Assembly: GCF_030056665.1 (NCBI RefSeq)
Contig: NZ_JASHIG010000017.1
Direction: 5' to 3' (one strand)
Length of the DNA: 64,000 nt
Source of the DNA: Flectobacillus roseus
GTDB taxonomy: Bacteria; Bacteroidota; Bacteroidia; Cytophagales; Spirosomataceae
The notes below the pieces were generated by a model. That model worked only from the letters and a program-made list of their open reading frames with translations, ran no database searches and was not told where the DNA came from. The position numbers and the translations under genes are program-made. Below are positions 42,440 through 50,421 of this stretch, piece after piece (the stretch's first letter is position 1; each line of letters starts with the position of its first letter).

Positions 42440-43462
42440 ATGAATAGAAACCTTACTGACGGTCTGAATTTTCTCTCAAAACTTACATGGAAGCGTTTCT
42501 GGAATGCTACTCAGGTGTTGGCGAGCTACTATTTCTCTAAATTTACAGGTAAGGTTCATCATTGGGGGCTTCCTATCAGTATTTCGTTTGAGCCAACTAC
42601 TTCTTGCAACCTACGATGTCCCGAATGCCCAAGTGGACTTCGTTCTTTTACCAGACCAACGGGTATGCTTTCTGATGAGATGTTTCGTCGGTCTATAGAT
42701 GAACTTGCGGATACACTTACGTATCTAATTTTTTATTTTCAAGGCGAACCTTATCTTCATCCACAATTCTTGGAATTAGTACAGTACGCTGCCAGCAAGA
42801 AAATTTACACGGCTACCTCTACCAATGCTCATTATCTTAGCGATGTACAAGCCAAAAAAACAGTAGAGTCAGGACTTGACAGGCTGATTATTTCGATTGA
42901 TGGAACTACCCAAGAGGTGTATGAACAATATCGTGTTGGTGGTAAGCTCCATAAGGTAATTGAAGGAACAAAGCATATTGTCAAATGGAAAAAAGTGCTT
43001 AATTCTTCCACGCCACATATCGTATTTCAGTTTTTGGTAGTACGTCCAAACGAACACCAAATTGAGGAAGTAAAGCAATTGGCGAAGGAGTTAGAGGTAG
43101 ATGAAGTTGCCTTAAAAACAGCCCAAATATATGATTATGAGCAAGGTTCAGCCTTGATTCCGACAATAGAAAAATATGCTCGCTACCAACAACAAGCAGA
43201 TGGAAGCTATCAAATCAAAAATCATTTGCTCAATCATTGTTGGAAAATGTGGCATTCATGCGTAATTACTTGGGATGGATTGGTAGTGCCATGCTGTTTT
43301 GACAAAGATGCAGAACATAGATTAGGTGATTTGAGTCAAACGTCATTTAAAACCCTTTGGAAAGCTGAATCCTATCAGAATTTTAGACAAGTCGTTTTGA
43401 AATCAAGGAGTGAGATTGAAATGTGTAAAAACTGTACTGAGGGTACACAGGTATGGGCCTAA
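42440..43462 (+). CDS. Radical SAM/SPASM domain protein
   Basis: A radical SAM enzyme of 340 residues from the ATG at 42440 (348 from 42416). The cluster motif is Cx3Cx2C in FEPTTSCNLRCPECPSG. The SAM-binding GEP segment (FYFQGEPYLHP) and the beta-strand LIISIDGTTQEVYEQYR follow. The C terminus is a SPASM-type region with extra cluster cysteines (HCWKMWHSC, VPCCFDKD, MCKNC). SPASM enzymes modify peptides or proteins, or activate enzymes; no small precursor peptide gene is visible nearby. The stop codon overlaps the M23 peptidase start by 10 bp, indicating co-translation. Confidence 0.9.
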   Translation: MNRNLTDGLNFLSKLTWKRFWNATQVLASYYFSKFTGKVHHWGLPISISFEPTTSCNLRCPECPSGLRSFTRPTGMLSDEMFRRSIDELADTLTYLIFYFQGEPYLHPQFLELVQYAASKKIYTATSTNAHYLSDVQAKKTVESGLDRLIISIDGTTQEVYEQYRVGGKLHKVIEGTKHIVKWKKVLNSSTPHIVFQFLVVRPNEHQIEEVKQLAKELEVDEVALKTAQIYDYEQGSALIPTIEKYARYQQQADGSYQIKNHLLNHCWKMWHSCVITWDGLVVPCCFDKDAEHRLGDLSQTSFKTLWKAESYQNFRQVVLKSRSEIEMCKNCTEGTQVWA

Positions 43463-44175
43463 AGCCTTTATACAAACAAGATTTTAAGACAAAAATGTTA
43501 ATAGAAGAAATATTAAAAAAATATGATTTTGCTCCAGTTGTGCCTTTCGAATTGTCGGAAGATACTCTGTTGAAAATCGACCTTACTGCTGACAATACAG
43601 ACCTAAAGAAAATAGATTTAACTGATACTGCTATTTTTTCAGAATATGTATTTGCTAAAATTCAAGAAGCGCAGGCAGTTTGTGCCATCGGCGGATATTT
43701 TGAAAATCGGTATATCTATCGTAGAAGTGAACATTTCCAACAGACAGAAGAGGCACGCTCTATTCATTTGGGAGTGGATATTTGGGCAGCTGCTGGTACG
43801 CCAGTATTTGCACCATTGGCTGGTAAAGTCCATAGTTTTGCCAACAATGATAACTTTGGTGATTATGGTCCAACCATCATTCTGGAACATGAACTAGAAG
43901 GTTATATTTTTTACACGCTGTATGGACATTTGAGTGTGAGCTCTTTGGATGGACTAGCAGTCAATCAGGTTATTGATAAGGGGCAGCGTATAGCAGAATT
44001 CGGCAATTTTCCAGAGAATGGCAACTGGCCTCCTCATTTGCATTTTCAAGTGATGACTGATATGTTGGGCAAACAAGGAGATTTTCCTGGGGTATGCGAA
44101 CCATCCAAAATTGATTTTTACCGAGCTATTTGTCCCAATGCTCATATCTTACTGAAAACCGACACTTTATATTAG
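43453..44175 (+). CDS. M23 family metallopeptidase (LytM type), no signal peptide
   Basis: A 240-residue protein with a complete LytM/M23 domain in the second half: HxxxD in IHLGVDIWAAAGTPVFAPLAGKV, YGHLS, and HxH in PPHLHFQV. M23 enzymes normally cut peptidoglycan cross-links outside the cytoplasm, yet the N terminus (LIEEILKKYDFAPVVPFELSEDTLLKIDL) has no signal peptide or membrane helix. Either export is unusual or the substrate is cytoplasmic. The start at 43453 overlaps the radical SAM gene; the ATG at 43498 is an alternative. cdaA follows 29 bp later. Confidence 0.9.
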   Translation: MGLKPLYKQDFKTKMLIEEILKKYDFAPVVPFELSEDTLLKIDLTADNTDLKKIDLTDTAIFSEYVFAKIQEAQAVCAIGGYFENRYIYRRSEHFQQTEEARSIHLGVDIWAAAGTPVFAPLAGKVHSFANNDNFGDYGPTIILEHELEGYIFYTLYGHLSVSSLDGLAVNQVIDKGQRIAEFGNFPENGNWPPHLHFQVMTDMLGKQGDFPGVCEPSKIDFYRAICPNAHILLKTDTLY

Positions 44176-44204
44176 TACTTTAATCGCAAAAACCTTAAAA
44201 CTGT

Positions 44205-44987
44205 ATGCACATTGGCTTTTTAAATATTGATTTTATAGATGTAGTTGACGTAATGCTGGTAGCTTTCTTGCTCTATCAGATATACCGACTCATTCAGGGG
44301 AGTATTGCGAATAAGATATTTTTTGGCTTTATCATCGTATATGCTGTTTATTTGTTAGCAACGGCTTTTGGCATGGAATTGCTTTCTGCCATTTTGGGGC
44401 AATTTATGAATGTTGGAGTATTGGCGCTTTTAATTATTTTTCAACAAGAAATTCGTCGTTTTCTATTAATGTTGGGTCGCTCGACCTCATTCCAAGAAAA
44501 TGCGATTTTGAAAAGATTTTATACGCCCAAAATTTCCAAAGATAAGGTATCCAATCTTCAAGCTATCGTAGAAGCAACTCGTACAATGGCTGCTACGCAT
44601 ACAGGTGCGTTGATTGTTATTGAAAAAGAAGATGATTTGAAAAAATTCATTGAATCGGGTGATGAAATCGACTCTCAGGTATCCAAAAGATTACTCTTGA
44701 CCATTTTTCATAAAAACTCACCATTGCACGACGGAGCTGTTATTATCAAAAATAGTCGCTTGGCTGCGGCTCGCTGTATGCTTCCTATCTCGGAAAGTGG
44801 TACGATTTCGCCAACGCTGGGTTTCAGACACCGTGCTGCATTTGGGATGAGCGAACAAACTGATGCCGCAGTGATTGTAGTATCAGAGGAAAAGGGTGAA
44901 ATTTCTTTTGTTTCTCATGGAGGAATTTTTAGAAATATGTCTACCAAAGATTTAGAGTCAAAATTAAGCGAGTACCTATTGAATTAA
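44205..44987 (+). CDS. cdaA: Diadenylate cyclase (c-di-AMP synthase)
   Basis: A 260-residue membrane-bound DisA_N cyclase that makes c-di-AMP from two ATP. Three N-terminal helices (about residues 10-85) precede the catalytic domain, which has the DGA motif at 176-178 (LHDGAVII) and RHR at 208-210 (GFRHRAAFGMSEQTDAAVIVVSEE). c-di-AMP controls osmolyte transport and wall homeostasis. It is the third gene of a tight run with a radical SAM protein and an M23 peptidase. A strong bidirectional terminator follows at 45119. Confidence 0.95.
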   Translation: MHIGFLNIDFIDVVDVMLVAFLLYQIYRLIQGSIANKIFFGFIIVYAVYLLATAFGMELLSAILGQFMNVGVLALLIIFQQEIRRFLLMLGRSTSFQENAILKRFYTPKISKDKVSNLQAIVEATRTMAATHTGALIVIEKEDDLKKFIESGDEIDSQVSKRLLLTIFHKNSPLHDGAVIIKNSRLAAARCMLPISESGTISPTLGFRHRAAFGMSEQTDAAVIVVSEEKGEISFVSHGGIFRNMSTKDLESKLSEYLLN

Positions 44988-44996
44988 GAAAGAAGA

Positions 44997-45025
44997 CGTT
45001 ATTCGTTAATAGTATATTCGTTATT
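44997..45025 (-). repeat. 29-bp dispersed repeat, copy 3 (inverted)
   Basis: The reverse complement matches 30883-30911 with one difference. It begins 9 bases after the cdaA stop codon. The following bases to 45108 include a second partial ATATACTATTAA and an AATTCACAACTCGCAATTCA block shared with 35759-35790. Confidence 0.75.
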
Positions 45026-45118
45026 TGAAGTAGCTCATAATTAGAAGGTTAAATTAAAATTACATCTCGGATATACTATTAATTCACAACTCGCAATTCA
45101 GCATTAATAGTGATACAT

Positions 45119-45164
45119 AAAAACAAAAAGGCTGTTTCAGATTTGAAACAGCCTTTTTGTTTTT
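45119..45164. terminator. Bidirectional terminator between cdaA and gapN
   Basis: A perfect 21-bp stem (arms 45119-45139 and 45144-45164, core AAGGCTGTTTCA) with a 4-nt loop. A-rich and T-rich ends serve both convergent genes. Confidence 0.95.
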
Positions 45165-45265
45165 ATGATAAGTAAAAAGCCTTCATTGGTTAATAGTAGG
45201 AGAAAATCCATTGTTGAAGTAGATAATCTCTGATAACAATTACACTAATAGCCAATAACTTTTAC

Positions 45266-46888
45266 CTACAAGATAAATCTAGTTGACAAGAAGTTAGATT
45301 CTTGATTCTCAACAATTTGATTTACCAATGCTTTGTTTTCAGCAGTTTGTTTTGTTGCTACAACCGTACGAATCGAGAACGAACGAAGTGCTGCTGTTAC
45401 AGACAAAGTACCTTCAGCAGAGTCTTTACGACCTGTGAATGGGAATGTGTCTGGTCCACGTTGACATTGAGCATTGATATTCACACGAGAAACTTGGTTT
45501 ACCGCAGCATCGATCAATTCAGAAATTTGATTTACATCAGTTCCGAAAATAGATACCTGCTGTCCGTGTGACGAATTAGTAATATATTCGATTGGTTCTT
45601 CAATATTGTTGAAAGGTACCACTGGAACTACAGGACCAAATTGCTCTTCATGCCAGATTTTCATTTGGCTAGTTACTGGTGAAAGTAAAGCAGGGAATAC
45701 GAATGATTTGAAGCTTTCGCCACCATTTTCGTTAATCACTTTTGCACCGTGCAACTTAGCATCTTCGATAAGCTCCTTCAAATATGCTGGCTTATTTGGC
45801 TCAGGAAGTGGTGTAATGTTTACACCTTTTTCCCACATCAAACCTAATTTCAATTTGCCAATTTCTTCAGCCATACGTTGGTTGAACTTCTCTATCAATG
45901 TTTCGTGAACGAACATGATTTTGAGTGCAGTACAACGCTGACCATTGAATGACAACGAACCTAACATACATTCTTTAACTGCCAGTTCAAGGTCTGAACT
46001 TTCTGTAACGATAGCTGCATTTTTTGCATCCAAACCTAAGATTGCTCTCAAACGGTTTACTTTAGGGTGCATTTTTTTCAACTTATCAGCTACCTTAGAT
46101 GAACCAATCAAGGTCAATACATCGATTTTACCTGACTCCATTAAGCTAGGGATAACCGAGTTTCCGCGACCATAAACTGTGTTGATTACACCAGCAGGGA
46201 ATGAATCACGGAATGCCTCTAATAATGGGTAGTGCAATAATGTACCGTGTTTCGGAGGTTTAAACAACAACGTATTTCCCATAATCAAAGCAGGAATCAA
46301 CGTTGTGAAAGTCTCATTCAATGGGTAGTTGAATGGTCCCATACACAATACAACACCTAGTGGTGAGCGACGTACTTGCCCGATAATACCTTCTTCAATC
46401 AAGAAAGTAGAAGAGTTACGGTCGATATCTTTAAGCGCGTCGATTGTATCGTAGATGTACTGAACAGTACGGTCAAATTCTTTCTGTGAATCACCTAAAG
46501 ATTTACCGATTTCCCACATCAACAATTTTACAACCTCGTCGCGTTTTTGGATCATTTTTTGAGTAAAACGCTCAACGCATTCGATACGTTGTTTTACACT
46601 CATCGATGGCCATTCGCCACGACCATTGTTGTAAGCTTTCACAGCTGCATACAATACTTCGATAGCATCTGGGGCATCTGTGATAGGGTAAGAACCAATG
46701 CGTTTTTGTTCTAATCCTTTTTCAGTTTTTACATAAACGGGAGACCAAACATCTTGGGTTTTACCAGCCCATTGACGCATCTCACCATTTACCAAGTATT
46801 CACGTTGCTCAATCGGCTCGGTGATATTATATTCTACTGGAATATCAGCTTCCGCAGGGAATAAATTTTCGAGTTGGGATGTGTTCAT
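45266..46888 (-). CDS. gapN: NADP-dependent glyceraldehyde-3-phosphate dehydrogenase (non-phosphorylating)
   Basis: A 540-residue aldehyde dehydrogenase of the GapN branch, which oxidises glyceraldehyde 3-phosphate to 3-phosphoglycerate with NADP+. The nucleophile is Cys319 in SFNGQRCTALK. The GapN-typical KGVNITPLPEPNKPAYL segment and EEQFGPVVPVVPF follow. Most family members carry a general-base glutamate about 34 residues before the cysteine (ELGG); here that stretch reads ILGLDAKNAAIV, with Gly285 at that spacing and Asp287 nearby. The enzyme would yield NADPH and bypass one ATP-forming step. It is convergent with cdaA. Confidence 0.9.
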   Translation of the reverse strand: MNTSQLENLFPAEADIPVEYNITEPIEQREYLVNGEMRQWAGKTQDVWSPVYVKTEKGLEQKRIGSYPITDAPDAIEVLYAAVKAYNNGRGEWPSMSVKQRIECVERFTQKMIQKRDEVVKLLMWEIGKSLGDSQKEFDRTVQYIYDTIDALKDIDRNSSTFLIEEGIIGQVRRSPLGVVLCMGPFNYPLNETFTTLIPALIMGNTLLFKPPKHGTLLHYPLLEAFRDSFPAGVINTVYGRGNSVIPSLMESGKIDVLTLIGSSKVADKLKKMHPKVNRLRAILGLDAKNAAIVTESSDLELAVKECMLGSLSFNGQRCTALKIMFVHETLIEKFNQRMAEEIGKLKLGLMWEKGVNITPLPEPNKPAYLKELIEDAKLHGAKVINENGGESFKSFVFPALLSPVTSQMKIWHEEQFGPVVPVVPFNNIEEPIEYITNSSHGQQVSIFGTDVNQISELIDAAVNQVSRVNINAQCQRGPDTFPFTGRKDSAEGTLSVTAALRSFSIRTVVATKQTAENKALVNQIVENQESNFLSTRFIL

Positions 46889-47192
46889 ATTGCGCTAAAA
46901 AAAATTGGCTTGAGATTATTATTTTATTTCAGTTAACAGTTTTATTACAGTGTTTGAATATGCTACGAATTGTACAATTTTCGCTGATTGATTTCTTGCC
47001 AAAGTTCAATAAAAAGCTAATTTCATTCGTCAGGCTTCAATGATTTATTGAAATTTTACAATGTTGGATTAGTTTTGTTCAAAAAAAATCTTTTCAGCTT
47101 TAAGAAATGTCTTTATTATTATAAGCGATATAATTTATTATGAGTTCTATTTTTCTGATTTTAGCGCTAGTTTTTACTAGAAATTAAGAAAA
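46889..47192. other. Intergenic region upstream of gapN, no feature recognised
   Basis: About 300 AT-rich bases between the gapN start and the terminator of the DUF4332 gene. They must hold the gapN promoter. I see no perfect TAnnTTTG box on the minus strand and no gene. Confidence 0.4.
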
Positions 47193-47242
47193 AAAAATAC
47201 CCTTAACATTTGCTATAACAAAGCAATGTTGAGGGTATTTTT
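47193..47242 (-). terminator. Intrinsic terminator after the DUF4332 gene
   Basis: AAAAATACCCTTAACATTTGCT (by position 47193-47214) pairs with 47222-47242 (AGCAATGTTGAGGGTATTTTT) with one bulge, one G-U pair and a short loop. On the minus strand it ends in TTTTTTTCTT. It lies 41 bases after the stop codon. Confidence 0.9.
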
Positions 47243-47283
47243 ACTCTATTGAAAGATATATTCCTGCGACGAAATTCTATAAA

Positions 47284-47691
47284 TTAGTAAGTCACCACGG
47301 GAGCTAAAGTTTTTGCGTGCTCGATAAATCCTTCTACTTGAGACAAGCTAGGAACGCGTCCGCTTAAGCCTTTTGCTTCATTTGTTTCTACCATTTTAGC
47401 ATGCAAGTTAGCAGCATTACGAGTTGCTAATTCTTTTACAGTATCTACACCTGCGGCCTCTAATAGGTCAGATGTTTCTTCTGCAACGCCTTTGATTCTG
47501 AACAAATCAGCCATGTTTACCCAACGAAGGATGCGTTTTTCATCGATTCCTGTTTCATTTGCTAACGAAGAGCGACCTTTTTTAGTAGCGCCAACTTCAA
47601 GAAGTTGTTCAACAGTTTTGATGTTTACGGCACCTAATTTTTCAGCATAAACTGGACCGATTCCTTCGATGTCTAAGATGTTATAAGCCAT
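47284..47691 (-). CDS. DUF4332 helix-hairpin-helix protein
   Basis: A 135-residue protein made of two helix-hairpin-helix units. The first reads YNILDIEGIGPVYAEKLGAVNIKTVEQLLEVGATKKGRSSLANETGI. The second reads ADLFRIKGVAEETSDLLEAAGVDTVKELATRNAANLHAKMVE. DUF4332 proteins are predicted nucleic-acid binders without a proven role. The length is normal for the stand-alone form. It is a single-gene unit, followed by a terminator at 47193. Confidence 0.9.
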   Translation of the reverse strand: MAYNILDIEGIGPVYAEKLGAVNIKTVEQLLEVGATKKGRSSLANETGIDEKRILRWVNMADLFRIKGVAEETSDLLEAAGVDTVKELATRNAANLHAKMVETNEAKGLSGRVPSLSQVEGFIEHAKTLAPVVTY

Positions 47692-48053
47692 TTTTTTCTA
47701 AAAGTTAAATAATTGATTATTAGATTGTTGTTTTTGTTTTACTCCAATCCTCAATCGATTTCAGAAAGAGAGTTATTGGGTAAAGGTTGTGTTAAATTTG
47801 TGAAAAAAACTTCGTACAAGTATAAAATATTGTACCAAGGTTAGTCTCTTACACAAACTTAATAGACAAGAAAAGCGAGATAGGATTTTGATGCTAAGCT
47901 ATAATCCTGCTATTGATTTTGAAAGTAAATTTTCGAGGAGTCAGAAATTCAACTGTCCAAAGTTATAGCAAGATGATATAAATGAAAAAGGGGCAAAAAA
48001 ACAACTACCAAGGTTATATCTTGTTGTGAGTAAATTTAGAAATATATCTATAA
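47692..48053. other. Intergenic region upstream of the DUF4332 gene, no gene recognised
   Basis: About 360 bases holding the DUF4332 promoter region. No perfect -7 box and no coding frame with a recognisable start is seen. Confidence 0.4.
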
Positions 48054-48111
48054 AAAAAACAAGGATTATTAAGCTTTTTTCTATTCTAATGGCTTAAAAT
48101 CCTTGTTTTTT
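48054..48111 (-). terminator. Long terminator hairpin after the unassigned two-gene module
   Basis: AAAAAACAAGGATT plus TTAAGC (48054-48074, one bulged A) pairs with GCTTAA plus AATCCTTGTTTTTT (48092-48111), about 20 bp with a 17-nt loop. On the minus strand it continues into TTTATAGA. It ends the 101-aa/158-aa pair. Confidence 0.9.
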
Positions 48112-48140
48112 GAAATATGAATCAAAATGATATAAGTACC

Positions 48141-48617
48141 TCAATGTTCTATTTGAGGAAAATCAACAAAATCATTTATGTATTTAGAAAAATCATTGCC
48201 CGAACAAATAATATTCTCATTTTTGAAGGCAAAATAGAAAATTATGTTTCCATTGCTTTCAACTCCTACGTGGCTATTTTCAAAATGATCAAGCAAATAA
48301 TCTTGTCTAATAACCAAAGGCTTTGACCAATTATTATTATGTCTAACCAAAAAGATATAGTGCACTAATACATTGGAAATATTTCTTAAATTTTTGAGAG
48401 GAACACTAAATTGAGCACTAAATCCATCTTTACGAATTTTTGAGGTAGATGTTTTTACCTGTACTCTTCTTAATGTCCCACTATCATCCTGAACCACGAA
48501 AATATCATCGCCAATATCAACCTCTGGGATAGCTACATTCCACCCCAACATTAAAAACTCTGACATGATGAATAGGTGTCCAGCTTTGCCAAGATATTGA
48601 TTAAATTTTTTCGTCAC
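48141..48617 (-). CDS. PD-(D/E)XK nuclease-like protein
   Basis: A 158-residue protein that I cannot name. Its first half fits the PD-(D/E)XK fold: an N-terminal helix with Glu20 (GKAGHLFIMSEFLMLGWNVAIPEVD), then Asp37-Asp38 (IGDDIFVV) and Gln53-Val-Lys55 (RRVQVKTS), giving the E...D...QxK metal site seen in Holliday-junction-resolvase-like and DUF4365-like nucleases. The second half (VPLKNLRNISNVLVHYIFLVRHNNNWSKPLVIRQDYLLDHFE) resembles the substrate-side helices of such enzymes. It overlaps the upstream 101-aa gene by 17 bp, so the two are translationally coupled. It could be a nuclease of a small defence or toxin-like module; this is inference. Confidence 0.65.
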   Translation of the reverse strand: MTKKFNQYLGKAGHLFIMSEFLMLGWNVAIPEVDIGDDIFVVQDDSGTLRRVQVKTSTSKIRKDGFSAQFSVPLKNLRNISNVLVHYIFLVRHNNNWSKPLVIRQDYLLDHFENSHVGVESNGNIIFYFAFKNENIICSGNDFSKYINDFVDFPQIEH

Positions 48618-48906
48618 GAGGTGTTACTTTGTGTAAAATATTTCCTGTCTTGTTATCTACAAACTCTATTTCATCCAGCATTTTGAGGTCACTATTTTTG
48701 TCTACTCCTAAAAGTGCCGGGTAAATGTAGTTTTCTAAAGTACCAAAATATATTTCAAAATCACTTTTGGTATCGTATCCTACAAAAATATTATTAGCAG
48801 GATGTGCATTGGGAAAAAGCTTTTTGATAAAATCCCTTATCGAAGGAGCTATGCTGAAAGAATACCCATCAATCTGTTTATTTACATTGATTCTAACAGT
48901 GTTCAT
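48601..48906 (-). CDS. Unassigned 101-residue protein, partner of the PD-(D/E)XK-like protein
   Basis: A soluble 101-residue protein with no family that I recognise. It begins MNTVRINVNKQIDGYSFSIAPSIRDFIKKLFPNAHPANN and has alternating hydrophobic strands with a central FEIYFGTLENYIYPALLG. It ends KTGNILHKVTPRDEKI. There are no cysteines, membrane helices or signal peptide. Its last 17 bases overlap the downstream nuclease-like gene. The overlap and shared terminator suggest a bipartite system, for example an inhibitor or specificity subunit plus nuclease, but the sequence itself does not show this. Confidence 0.6.
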   Translation of the reverse strand: MNTVRINVNKQIDGYSFSIAPSIRDFIKKLFPNAHPANNIFVGYDTKSDFEIYFGTLENYIYPALLGVDKNSDLKMLDEIEFVDNKTGNILHKVTPRDEKI

Positions 48907-48971
48907 AATGAGTCGGTTATAACTTATAGAATATTTTGAGAATGAAGTATAAACAGCACTCTATCTACATG

Positions 48972-49157
48972 CTACGCAAACTGCTTCAGCATATATTTAC
49001 GACGAAGCTGGTTTATTAAAAACTTCTTCTGCGCTGTAAAGCCATCAGGGTGCATTTCATTAAAAATCTTTTTCAATTCTGCGAAATGCTTTGGATTGTC
49101 CCATAAAAACATTTCAGCATTGATATTTTTTTCTTCGAGATATTGCTCAAATACCAT
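48972..49157 (-). CDS. Small conserved-looking hypothetical protein (61 aa)
   Basis: A 61-residue basic, helical protein: MVFEQYLEEKNINAEMFLWDNP, KHFAELKKIFNEMHPDGF, then TAQKKFLINQLRRKYMLKQFA. It has no signal peptide or membrane segment. It starts 18 bases after the MFS gene stop on the same strand, so it is probably co-transcribed with it. I know of similar short Bacteroidota proteins without function, hence moderate confidence that it is real. Its role is unknown. Confidence 0.6.
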   Translation of the reverse strand: MVFEQYLEEKNINAEMFLWDNPKHFAELKKIFNEMHPDGFTAQKKFLINQLRRKYMLKQFA

Positions 49158-49175
49158 GATTTTGTGATTTAAACT

Positions 49176-50360
49176 TTAAGCAACAAGGTGCTTTTTCTGA
49201 TTCTTACGTAATATTACTAAATACACCAAACTTACCAAAGATAATACCGCCGCAATGATGTACGAATAGGGTAGGTTTTCTACTTTACCTTGATAAAGTT
49301 TTCCTGCTACTACAGCGCCTATACCAATTCCTGCTTCAAGGGCTATATACATGGTTGCCATAGCACGCCCTCGATATCGCTCGTCAGACAAATCTACTGT
49401 CCAAGCTGTTAGGGTAGGGGTATTAAAGCCCCAAGAGAAACCAAACAGAATAGAGGCTATCATCAAAGCTGTAAAGTTGTTGGCATACCCTAAAATCAGC
49501 ATAGATACCGCCAACAAAACACTTGAAATGATGAGTACTGGAATTCGCCCGTATTTATCTGAACTTTTGGCAAAAAACATTCTCACAACCAATGATGCAA
49601 TAGTATAAACTGTAAAGAATATTCCTTTGTTGCTCATACCCAACATCTTAGTTTGGTCAGGAATGAGAGTCAGAATCACACCAGATGAAAACGACACTAA
49701 TAGCATGACCAAAAAAGTAGGCACAACCCTTGGCTCAAAAACATCCACCCAGCCTATTTTGAAAAGCTTTAGAGAAAAAGGCTGTTTTTGTTCTTTGGGA
49801 AGGGTTTCTTTCATATTTACCAAAATCAAAATCGATAATAAGGCAAATGAGGAAGAAGTATAAAACATAGTATTTATCGAGAATAATTCGGTCAGATAGC
49901 CCCCAATGGTCGGTCCCATCGACATACCTGTGGCGGTAAAAATGCCTAACATCCCTTGTGCCTCGCCACGACGGTCTTCGGGAATAATATCGGCAACGTA
50001 GGCGGAAGTTGCCGTAGGTTTGGTGCCTGTAGACATCCCATGAATAAACCTTAAGAAAAGAAATGTGGCCACACCACTTACCCAAGGATAAATACCGCCA
50101 CAAATAAAACATACCACTGAACCAAAAGCCATAATGGGAACGCGTCCAATGGTATCGGTTAGTTTTCCAGAGAATGGTCTCGAAATACCAGCCGTTAATG
50201 TAAATAAAGCAATAATATAACCGATGTATTCTTTTCCACCCATCGATGCCAAGTAATCTGGCAACTCTGGAATCATCATTTGGAAACTTGCTGAAAACAG
50301 GAAATTACTTAAACATAAAAGCCAAAACTGAAGGGTGTAAATGGAATTTGTTTTTGTCAT
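49176..50360 (-). CDS. MFS transporter (multidrug-efflux-like)
   Basis: A 394-residue twelve-helix major facilitator. Motif A is GKLTDTIGRVPIM between helices 2 and 3, and LRFIHGMSTGTKPTATSAYVADIIPEDRRGEAQGMLGIFTATGMSMGPTIGGYL is the helix 4-5 region including the antiporter motif C-like GPTIGG. The C half repeats the pattern (KSSDKYGRIPVLI; GFSWGFNTPTLTAWTVDLSDERYRGRAMATMY). Motif C suggests proton-driven drug or metabolite export; the substrate is unknown. A 61-aa gene follows 18 bp downstream. Confidence 0.93.
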   Translation of the reverse strand: MTKTNSIYTLQFWLLCLSNFLFSASFQMMIPELPDYLASMGGKEYIGYIIALFTLTAGISRPFSGKLTDTIGRVPIMAFGSVVCFICGGIYPWVSGVATFLFLRFIHGMSTGTKPTATSAYVADIIPEDRRGEAQGMLGIFTATGMSMGPTIGGYLTELFSINTMFYTSSSFALLSILILVNMKETLPKEQKQPFSLKLFKIGWVDVFEPRVVPTFLVMLLVSFSSGVILTLIPDQTKMLGMSNKGIFFTVYTIASLVVRMFFAKSSDKYGRIPVLIISSVLLAVSMLILGYANNFTALMIASILFGFSWGFNTPTLTAWTVDLSDERYRGRAMATMYIALEAGIGIGAVVAGKLYQGKVENLPYSYIIAAVLSLVSLVYLVILRKNQKKHLVA

Positions 50361-50421
50361 CTTACTAAATGGATTGTTTCAAAAACTCATAAGTATGAGA
50401 AATACAACTTATGAGAATGTA

